Shown in pieces: positions 1 through 5,671 of a stretch of DNA of 8,034 nucleotides. Both the position numbers and the translations under genes were made by a program. The notes beneath the pieces are model-generated. The model had not been told where the DNA came from and did no database searches. It was given only the letters and a program-made list of their open reading frames with translations. Position 1 is the first letter of the stretch. Every line of letters starts with the position of its first letter. Source of the stretch: Pseudanabaenales cyanobacterium (GTDB lineage Bacteria; Cyanobacteriota; Cyanobacteriia; Phormidesmidales; Phormidesmidaceae). The DNA lies in the NCBI GenBank assembly GCA_022360135.1, contig JAKSDM010001785.1:1-8034 (forward strand). Reading direction: 5' to 3'.

Positions 1-3000
1 AGGTGGTGCTAGTCAACTCAAACCCAGCTACGATTATGACCGACCCCGAGACTGCCGATCGCACCTACATTGAGCCCCTAACCGCCGAGTTAGTAGAAAA
101 AGTGATTGCTCAGGAGCGTCCCGATGCGCTGCTGCCTACGATGGGTGGCCAAACTGCGCTGAATCTTGCTGTGGAACTGGCTAAAAATGGAGTGCTGGAT
201 AGATATGGCGTGGAGTTGATTGGGGCCAAATTAGAGGCAATTGAGAAGGCCGAAGACCGTAAGCTCTTCAAACAGGCGATGGAGCGCATTGGGATTGGGG
301 TTTGCCCGTCTGGATTAGCTGAATCGATGGGCGAGGCGAAGCTGATCGCAAGCCAAATTGGCTCCTATCCGCTGATCATCCGTCCAGCGTTTACTTTGGG
401 GGGAACGGGGGGCGGCATCGCCTATAACCAGGAGGAATTTGAGCAGCTTGCCCAAACTGGCTTGGACGTCAGCCCGGTGTCCCAGATTTTGATTGAGCAA
501 TCGCTCTTGGGTTGGAAAGAATATGAACTGGAGGTGATGCGGGATCTGGCGGACAATGTCGTGATTATTTGCTCGATTGAGAACTTAGACCCGATGGGAA
601 TTCACACTGGCGACTCAATTACCGTCGCCCCGGCCCAGACCCTGACAGACAAAGAATTTCAGCGACTGCGAGATGCTTCGATCAAGATTATTCGAGAGAT
701 TGGCGTTGAGACAGGGGGCTCGAACATCCAATTTGCAGTTAGTCCGATTGATGGCGAGGTGATTGTCATTGAGATGAATCCCCGAGTCTCTCGCAGTTCA
801 GCCCTGGCTTCCAAAGCCACCGGATTTCCGATCGCTAAGTTTGCCGCCAAACTGGCGGTGGGCTATACCCTGAATGAAATTCCTAACGACATTACTCAGA
901 AAACCCCCGCCAGCTTCGAACCAACCATTGACTATGTGGTCACTAAAATTCCTCGGTTCGCCTTCGAGAAATTTCCCGGATCAGCGCCAACTCTCACCAC
1001 CCAGATGAAATCGGTCGGAGAAGCGATGGCGATTGGGCGCACCTTTCAGGAGTCTTTCCAAAAAGCCCTCCGTTCCCTAGAGATTGGTCGAGCTGGTTGG
1101 GGCTGCGATCGGGCTGAAAAGCTTCCCACCCTAGCTCAAGTTCGTGCTAACTTGCGGACGCCTAATCCCGAGCGGATCTTTACCCTGCGTCACGCCATGC
1201 AACTGAAGATATCGATTGAGGAAATCTACGAGCTGACCGGCATCGATCCGTGGTTTCTGTATAAGATGGCGGAACTGCTCGAGATGGAGAAATTCCTCAA
1301 GCGCACCCCCCTGACTGAAATTACCCAGAAACAGCTCTACGCCATTAAACGCCTGGGTTTCAGCGATTGCCAGATGGCCTACGCCGCTAAAGTCGCCGAA
1401 GATCAGGTCAGGAGCTATCGCAAGCAACTGGGGGTGATCCCAGTCTACAAAACAGTCGATACCTGCGCCGCCGAGTTTGAAGCCTTCACCCCTTACTATT
1501 ACTCCACCTACGAAGAAGAGAATGAGGTGATTCCCTCCGAAGGCCGCAAAGTGATGATTCTGGGAGGGGGTCCCAATCGAATTGGCCAGGGGATTGAGTT
1601 CGACTACTGCTGTTGCCATGCCTCTTTCGCCCTCCAGGCGGACGACTTTGAAACTATCATGGTCAACTCCAACCCTGAAACTGTCTCTACCGACTACGAC
1701 ACCAGCGATCGCCTTTACTTCGAACCGCTTACTAAAGAAGATGTTCTCAATATCATTGAAGCCGAAAACCCTGAAGGTATCATTATTCAATTTGGCGGTC
1801 AGACGCCCCTCAAGTTAGCAATGCCGCTGCAGGCGTATTTGCAAGGCCAAGAGGAGAAACACGGGCAGGGAACAGGGGACAGGGAACAGGGGATAGAGGA
1901 CTGGGGACAGGAAGCGAAGTCGGGAGTTGCTAGCCGTCAACCGTCAGCCGATCCAAAATCCAAAATCCAAAATCCCAAATCCAAAATCCCCAAAATTTGG
2001 GGCACCTCCCCTGATTCCATCGACATTGCCGAAGACCGGGAGCGGTTTGAAAAAATTCTGCGGGATTTAGATATAAAACAGCCGCCAAATGGGATTGCCC
2101 GCAGTTATGACGAAGCGCTGAAGGTGGCTGAGCAAATCGACTATCCAGTTGTGGTCCGGCCCAGCTATGTACTGGGCGGACGGGCGATGGAGATTGTCTA
2201 CTCCGATCAAGATCTGGAGCGATATATGACCTATGCGGTTCAAGTAGAGCCGGAGCACCCGATCTTGATTGACCGGTTCCTGGAAAATGCGATTGAAGTG
2301 GATGTGGATGCGATCGCAGACTATACCGGGCAGGTGGTCATCGGCGGCATCATGGAACATATTGAACAAGCCGGGATCCACTCTGGAGATTCTGCCTGTT
2401 CCATCCCGTCCATTTCTCTGGGTGAAGCCGCCTTGAGCACCATCCGTGAGTGGACCGTGAAGTTGGCTCAACGTCTTCATGTGGTCGGGTTAATGAACAT
2501 CCAGTTTGCCGTCAAAGGAGAGCAAGTCTACATCCTGGAGGCAAACCCGCGAGCCTCTCGCACGGTCCCTTTTGTCTCGAAGGCGACTGGCTTACCACTC
2601 GCTAAGATCGCGGTTCGGGTGATGTCTGGCAAAACCTTGGCGGAATTGGGGTTGACCGAGGAAGTGATTCCGCGTCATATCTCAGTCAAAGAAGCGGTGC
2701 TGCCCTTCGAGAAATTTCCTGGCACCGACACCATTCTGGGGCCAGAGATGCGCTCTACAGGGGAGGTCATGGGGATTGACATGGACTTTGGCCGCTCCTT
2801 CGCCAAGGCGGAATTAGCGGCTAACCAGCGGCTACCTCTAAGCGGAACCGTATTTGTTTCAATGAATGACCGGGATAAAGCCGCTGTTGTCCCCGTTGCT
2901 CAAGCTCTAATTGAGCTAGGTTTCCAGCTCGTAGCGACTGCCGGAACTCATCGGGTGTTGCGGGATAATGGGTTGGCGGTCGAACTGGTGCTTAAACTTC

Positions 3001-3239
3001 ACGAAGGTCGTCCCCACGTCCTGGACTGGATTAAGAACAATCAAATTCAACTCATACTCAATACCCCTGTGGGTGAAGAGGCGCTGGAAGACGATCGCTC
3101 AATTCGCCGCACCGCCTTAGCGTATAAGATTCCCACCATCACCACCATTGCCGGAGCGAAAGCAACCGCCGCCGCCATCCGCTCCTTGCAAGCCGAGACG
3201 CTAGGCGTCAAGGCGCTGCAAGACTATATTTCGATATAG
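1..3239 (+). CDS. carB: Carbamoyl-phosphate synthetase large subunit, 5' partial
   Basis: CarB makes carbamoyl phosphate from bicarbonate, two ATP and ammonia channelled from the CarA glutaminase, feeding arginine and pyrimidine synthesis in the cytoplasm. The frame is open from the window edge (first complete codon at 3) to TAG at 3237. The first readable residues, VLVNSNPATIMTDPE, align with about residue 44 of E. coli CarB, so some 43 residues lie upstream and GTG at 3 is not a start. Both synthetase halves are visible. The first has the ATP-grasp stretch RPAFTLGGTGGG and EMNPRVSRSSALASKATGFP. The second starts near residue 517 with GGGPNRIGQGIEFDYCC, followed by RPSYVLGGRAMEIVY and EANPRASRTVPFVSKATG. 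The C-terminal allosteric MGS-like domain is roughly residues 940-1078 (VATAGTHRVLRDNG). Oddity: residues about 616-663 are a repeat-derived insert absent from the usual family sequence. No motif is lost, so the protein is probably functional. Two HIP1 octamers lie inside it. Confidence 0.97.
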   Translation, partial: VVLVNSNPATIMTDPETADRTYIEPLTAELVEKVIAQERPDALLPTMGGQTALNLAVELAKNGVLDRYGVELIGAKLEAIEKAEDRKLFKQAMERIGIGVCPSGLAESMGEAKLIASQIGSYPLIIRPAFTLGGTGGGIAYNQEEFEQLAQTGLDVSPVSQILIEQSLLGWKEYELEVMRDLADNVVIICSIENLDPMGIHTGDSITVAPAQTLTDKEFQRLRDASIKIIREIGVETGGSNIQFAVSPIDGEVIVIEMNPRVSRSSALASKATGFPIAKFAAKLAVGYTLNEIPNDITQKTPASFEPTIDYVVTKIPRFAFEKFPGSAPTLTTQMKSVGEAMAIGRTFQESFQKALRSLEIGRAGWGCDRAEKLPTLAQVRANLRTPNPERIFTLRHAMQLKISIEEIYELTGIDPWFLYKMAELLEMEKFLKRTPLTEITQKQLYAIKRLGFSDCQMAYAAKVAEDQVRSYRKQLGVIPVYKTVDTCAAEFEAFTPYYYSTYEEENEVIPSEGRKVMILGGGPNRIGQGIEFDYCCCHASFALQADDFETIMVNSNPETVSTDYDTSDRLYFEPLTKEDVLNIIEAENPEGIIIQFGGQTPLKLAMPLQAYLQGQEEKHGQGTGDREQGIEDWGQEAKSGVASRQPSADPKSKIQNPKSKIPKIWGTSPDSIDIAEDRERFEKILRDLDIKQPPNGIARSYDEALKVAEQIDYPVVVRPSYVLGGRAMEIVYSDQDLERYMTYAVQVEPEHPILIDRFLENAIEVDVDAIADYTGQVVIGGIMEHIEQAGIHSGDSACSIPSISLGEAALSTIREWTVKLAQRLHVVGLMNIQFAVKGEQVYILEANPRASRTVPFVSKATGLPLAKIAVRVMSGKTLAELGLTEEVIPRHISVKEAVLPFEKFPGTDTILGPEMRSTGEVMGIDMDFGRSFAKAELAANQRLPLSGTVFVSMNDRDKAAVVPVAQALIELGFQLVATAGTHRVLRDNGLAVELVLKLHEGRPHVLDWIKNNQIQLILNTPVGEEALEDDRSIRRTALAYKIPTITTIAGAKATAAAIRSLQAETLGVKALQDYISI
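1705..1712. repeat. HIP1 octamer GCGATCGC (first of four)
   Basis: This is the highly iterated palindrome typical of many cyanobacterial genomes. Further exact copies are at 2310-2317 (carB), and at 5786-5793 and 6533-6540 (ABC exporter). None lies in 3240-5671 or after 7328, which matches those stretches being decayed or imported DNA. Confidence 0.85.
1863..1911 (+). repeat. Short tandem repeat, GGGRACA heptamer type
   Basis: Imperfect head-to-tail copies of GGGAACA and GGGGACA alternate here (gggaacaggggacaggga and onward), degenerating to GGGGATAG and CTGGGGACAGG. The unit is seven bases, so successive copies are read in different phases, giving a mixed Gly/Gln/Asp/Arg peptide rather than a periodic one. 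It forms the first half of the carB insert. Confidence 0.85.
1935..1950 (+). repeat. Short CCGTCAR heptamer repeat
   Basis: About two copies of CCGTCAA/CCGTCAG followed by a partial CCG lie between the two larger heptamer tracts of the carB insert. It is a third repeat family packed into the same insert. Confidence 0.6.
1952..1996 (+). repeat. Short tandem repeat, AAAATCC heptamer type
   Basis: About six imperfect copies of a CCAAAAT/AAAATCC unit run in tandem, with small variants (CCCAAAT, CCCCAAAAT). They encode the lysine-, serine- and proline-rich end of the carB insert (PKSKIQNPKSKIPK) and run directly into the conserved IWGTSPDSID sequence. Confidence 0.88.
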
Positions 3240-3242
3240 ACT

Positions 3243-3775
3243 CTAGCAATTTCTTTCATGGGACGATGGGAGTTCTCTTGTCAGGCTTGGGAATTCGCCT
3301 TGGTCTAAGTGCTGCTTCTCTTCCTTGCTAATGTGCTGCTTGAGAACAGTAACGATTTTAGCGTCGAGGATTTGTCCCCCTTTAGCTAGATAACCTTGAG
3401 CTTGAAGGTAGTCCTCAACCTGCTCAAAGAGTGCTTTCACCAATCTAGTATCGGTTAACTGTTAACGGAACAACCATATGGTTGTTGCATCCGGCACAGC
3501 ATCGACTAGACTCAGACCTAAAAACAGCAAGAAGGAGAACCGAACATTAACCTCATGCTTCAACTCTTCATCGCCGATGTTGTAAAGCTTTTGCAAGAAC
3601 ACCATCTTGAACATCAGGAGCACAGTAAGGAGTTTGCGATCCACAGCGCCCTTTCTTGGTTTCTAACGAATCTGCTCTAGTAGTAGAGGACGGAACTTTT
3701 CTCAGGAGACCAAACAGTCAATCGTCTCCCCTAAATTTAAGCACTCAGTTCTGACAGTTTCGCATGGCGCTAAGA
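3243..3775 (-). pseudogene. IS5-type transposase remnant, three nonsense codons, C terminus lost
   Basis: One continuous minus-strand frame reads as the N-terminal half of an IS5-group DDE transposase. The order is a helical start (EKFRPLLLEQIR), then LLMFKMVFLQKLYNIGDEEL, then FSFLLFLGL, VPDATTIWLFR, and then VKALFEQ and GYLAKGGQILDAKIV, the stretch that carries the first catalytic Asp in this group. Three in-frame stops break it: TGA at 3702-3704 (probably from a Trp codon before EKF), TAG at 3663-3665, and TAA at 3462-3464 (probably from the Glu codon of the usual WLFREQL). No frameshift was needed to join the pieces. Homology fades after LDQGE near 3290, and the frame stops at 3243, four bases past the carB stop, so the catalytic core is missing. 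The 5' edge is uncertain, and no terminal repeats could be assigned. Confidence 0.85.
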
Positions 3776-3807
3776 GGCTGAGTTTTTACACTGAATTTCA
3801 CGCGATT

Positions 3808-4050
3808 TTAGCTTGCGTTAGGATGAGCAGACTCCAGTTCTTTATTTACATGTCCTTCAGGATATTGACCTGACCAAGTGTGCTTGAAGGGAGCCCAGAA
3901 GGTTAAACAAAATTATCGTCACAAACCCCCTGATATATGCCCTTTTCTTCGAGTAGGCGATGTACAGCTGGTAAACGATAGGACGGGACAGAAGGAAACA
4001 TATGATGTTCCAAAAACGAAATCCAAAGTGACGAGAAACCAAAATTAAGC
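3808..4050 (-). pseudogene. Fatty acid desaturase 3'-end remnant, frameshifted
   Basis: Translating the minus strand just after the patatin-like gene gives HHMFPSVPSYRLPAVHRLLE (about 3993-3934), a close fit to the last histidine box and following segment of membrane fatty acid desaturases (pattern NYHLEHHMFPSVP). Just before it, another frame gives FRFWN, the residues that usually precede that box, so a few codons seem deleted with a frame change. After GIYQGVCDDNFV a TAA ends that frame. The next frame then continues as FWAPFKHTWSGQYPEG and runs to TAA at 3808-3810, a plausible natural C terminus. The first two histidine boxes and all upstream membrane segments are absent. The fragment starts at or near the end of the patatin-like gene. 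It is not functional. The family call rests on one short motif and its neighbours. Confidence 0.72.
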
Positions 4051-4054
4051 CATG

Positions 4055-4852
4055 TCAAAAGCGTAATTGTTCTTCTCTTGAAACGCCTATATCCTTCAAA
4101 TTTAGGCTCGGCTTAATAAAACTGATTTTAGAATCTCTCCAATGGTTAGGTATCTTCTGATTTTGGAAGATATTCGTATAGGTATCACCTGGTTCAGTGG
4201 CAACTGTAATTATATGAGAAAATCCCAAGTCAGCTAACTTCAATGTGGGGCACGAGCAGGTGTAAGATGCATCAATATACGGTTTTTTGTCGATCCAAGC
4301 TGGGATATCCCATGCGTGAAGCATCCGAGTTGAGGCATAAGCAACCTCTTCCAAGTTATCTGAATTTAATTTGTATTTTCCTTCAGCATCGTGTGTATCA
4401 AAATAATGGGTTTCAAGATTTTCTCTAACCCAACTCAAATCACCTCTTTGACTAGAAATCAAGAGCTTTCGTCCGAGACGCCTTGCATCTTTACTTTGAG
4501 TCGTCTGAGCTGCAGAATTAGTGATAACTGCACTAGCTGCTATAATTAATCTCGGATTACTTAATAAAAAAAGATTCTTCCTTAGAAGTGGACTATATTT
4601 TTTGATGCTACGAATGACTACATGACTCATATTACTTTTATTCAACTTCTGGGCATCAATTGCTTCACACCAATAGTCAACTCCTATTTCTCTAGCTTTA
4701 CCTATAACTGCACATGCGGTAGGTAAAGTTGATGATGATGCTGCGCCATATGCATTCGCATACAATTTATATTTCTCAAACGCGCTGAGGACACCATGAA
4801 CAAAAACCCCTTTATATGTTCCTGACTCGCAAGCTATTGCTAATGTCACCAT
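4055..4852 (-). CDS. Patatin-like phospholipase family protein, divergent
   Basis: This is a 265-residue protein with the patatin order of motifs. An N-terminal strand and oxyanion-type loop (LAIACESGTYKGVFVHGVL, residues 4-22) sit where patatins have GGGxRG. A nucleophile elbow AYGAASSSTLP follows (residues 34-44, candidate Ser39), and YIDASYTCSCP carries the candidate catalytic Asp194 where the family usually has DGG/DGA. The elbow is A-A-S-S-S rather than G-x-S-x-G, so lipid hydrolase activity is inferred, not shown. No signal peptide or clear membrane segment is seen. Start: ATG at 4852 is preceded by GAGGAA (4867-4862 on this strand), 9 bases away. It is AT-rich compared with carB. A desaturase remnant follows within a few bases, so its last residues (REEQLRF) may be a rearranged end. 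Patatins of this kind usually release fatty acids from membrane lipids; the natural substrate here is unknown. Confidence 0.72.
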   Translation of the reverse strand: MVTLAIACESGTYKGVFVHGVLSAFEKYKLYANAYGAASSSTLPTACAVIGKAREIGVDYWCEAIDAQKLNKSNMSHVVIRSIKKYSPLLRKNLFLLSNPRLIIAASAVITNSAAQTTQSKDARRLGRKLLISSQRGDLSWVRENLETHYFDTHDAEGKYKLNSDNLEEVAYASTRMLHAWDIPAWIDKKPYIDASYTCSCPTLKLADLGFSHIITVATEPGDTYTNIFQNQKIPNHWRDSKISFIKPSLNLKDIGVSREEQLRF

Positions 4853-4999
4853 TTCTAATAATTCCTCAGTAAAAGTTTAATAAATTACATCAATTCAATG
4901 TGGGGATGAGCATAATTTAGAGGTTAAAAGCCTTGCTATCAAAGGGTTTAATCTCATCTATTATGTGCAGCTTCATATCCATTTGGTATTAGACCCTTT

Positions 5000-5010
5000 G
5001 GCTCTTCTGG
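5000..5010 (+). repeat. Putative left terminal repeat of ISL3 remnant
   Basis: GGCTCTTCTGG matches the family-type ISL3 end (GGCTCTTC...). It lies 63 bases upstream of the transposase GTG start, a normal distance for this family. Confidence 0.72.
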
Positions 5011-5027
5011 ATCCAGGGTGAAAACTG

Positions 5028-5052
5028 TATAATAAGGTATTTTTTTGGAGGA
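5028..5052 (+). promoter_or_regulatory. Putative -10 box and ribosome binding site for ISL3 transposase
   Basis: TATAAT at 5028-5033 is a perfect -10 hexamer. No good -35 box is seen at the usual distance (TTCTGG lies 17 bases upstream). GGAGG at 5047-5051 sits 11 bases before GTG at 5063, which decides that start over the upstream TTG at 5045. As no obvious terminator lies between, transcription from here could run into the exporter. Confidence 0.45.
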
Positions 5053-5062
5053 TGCTATACCT

Positions 5063-5658
5063 GTGAACTTTCATCTTGATAAATTGCTTAATTTCCCTAA
5101 CATTACCGTTGAGAGTTGTTCACAACAAACCAATGAAGTGTATTTGAAGTTGTGTTTACTCAATGAAGAAGTTAGTTGTCCTCACTGTGAAAAATTGAGT
5201 TCGGAGATCCATCAAGATCGTCCTATTTTGATTCGGGATTTGTCTATTTTCGGTCAAACTACTTATTTGAAAGTTCCTCGTCGTCAGTTTTATTGTCATG
5301 ATTGTCAGTGTTACTTTACTGAAGTATTGTCATTTGCAGACAAAGGACGGTGCTACACCCAACGATATGAGGAGTCTATTTATCAACAAGTAAAACTTTC
5401 CAGTATTGAACAAGTCAGTCGAGTAGAAGGGTTAAGCTTTGACCGCATTCAAGGAATTTTTAAGCATCAGTACACTCAAAAAAAGAAGCAGGATAGGAAG
5501 AAGTTAAACGAATTGGCGTCGATGAAATTAGATGGAAAGAAGAATTTCGCGCCATTTATGAACAGTCATTGACTGTTGAGGAAGGCAAGCATCAGTTTAA
5601 GGAGTGGTTACATAAAGCACGAGAAGTTTATAGTTTAGAACAAGTTATCACCGTGTGA
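5063..5658 (+). pseudogene. ISL3-family transposase, frameshifted and internally deleted
   Basis: Starting at GTG 5063, the N-terminal zinc finger of ISL3 transposases is intact: Cys39-Pro-His-Cys42 and Cys78-His-Asp-Cys81, followed by a helix-turn-helix-like region (SSIEQVSRVEGLSFDRIQGI). Near 5494-5503 the frame shifts by one base. The correct frame then reads EVKRIGVDEI, carrying the first catalytic Asp, and jumps directly to RWKEEFRAIYEQSLTVEEGK, a segment that normally lies well after the second Asp. A large internal deletion has therefore removed most of the catalytic core. That frame continues KEWLHKAREVYSLEQVITV and stops at TGA 5656-5658, losing the C-terminal part with the last catalytic residue. 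The unshifted frame ends at 5572 with unrelated residues. The protein cannot be an active transposase, but a DNA-binding N-terminal fragment could still be made. Confidence 0.88.
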
Positions 5659-5669
5659 ACAGGAGAGCC
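5659..5669 (-). repeat. Putative right terminal repeat of ISL3 remnant
   Basis: ACAGGAGAGCC, read on the minus strand, matches the left end at 9 of 11 bases. The same bases contain GGAG (5662-5665), which is also the best ribosome binding site for the exporter. The match could therefore be chance or a genuine double use. Confidence 0.45.
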
Positions 5670-5671
5670 TA

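Larger units (their letters stand above)
1845..1991 (+). repeat. In-frame repeat-derived insert within carB
   Basis: Between LKLAMPLQAYLQ and KIWGTSPDSID, where E. coli CarB has only a short loop (ARALEAAGVPVIGTSPD), this gene carries about 48 extra codons. They encode a low-complexity polar stretch rich in G, Q, K, S and P. The DNA is built from three families of short imperfect repeats: GGGAACA/GGGGACA, CCGTCAA, and AAAATCC. Such repeats are usually found between genes in filamentous cyanobacteria, as I recall them. The insert keeps frame and contains no stop. It falls before the second ATP-grasp domain, probably on a surface loop. The exact edges are uncertain by several codons. Confidence 0.85.
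5000..5669 (+). mobile_element. ISL3-family insertion sequence remnant
   Basis: The left edge begins GGCTCTTCTGG (5000-5010), the characteristic start of ISL3-family ends. The right edge reads ACAGGAGAGCC (5659-5669), whose complement GGCTCTCCTGT matches 9 of 11 bases. Between them lies a broken ISL3 transposase. At about 670 bp it is around half the length of a complete ISL3-type element. The flanking eight bases (GACCCTTT on the left, TAATGAAA on the right) are not a duplication, so a clean insertion is not proven and the right boundary may be fortuitous. The right edge falls 2 bases before the exporter start codon. Confidence 0.68.

Noticed and set aside
3..5. GTG at the left edge as the carB start codon
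   Set aside because: The protein would begin at about residue 44 of the family, lacking the first glycine-rich strand. The frame is open to the window edge, so the gene simply starts upstream.
1131..1790. 219-residue open frame antisense to carB
   Set aside because: It lies wholly inside conserved carB sequence, has no recognisable motif, and is the usual shadow of a GC-richer gene.
1863..1996. CRISPR-like array in the repeat tracts
   Set aside because: The units are contiguous heptamers without spacers, lie within a coding frame, and have no cas gene nearby.
3857..4042. 61-residue minus-strand frame as a small membrane protein
   Set aside because: Its hydrophobic look comes from reading desaturase-like DNA out of frame. 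Better matches to a known family are found in the adjacent frames, and there is no ribosome binding site.
5045..5047. TTG as start of the ISL3 transposase
   Set aside because: It overlaps the GGAGG ribosome binding site. GTG at 5063 lies at the right distance and matches the family N terminus.
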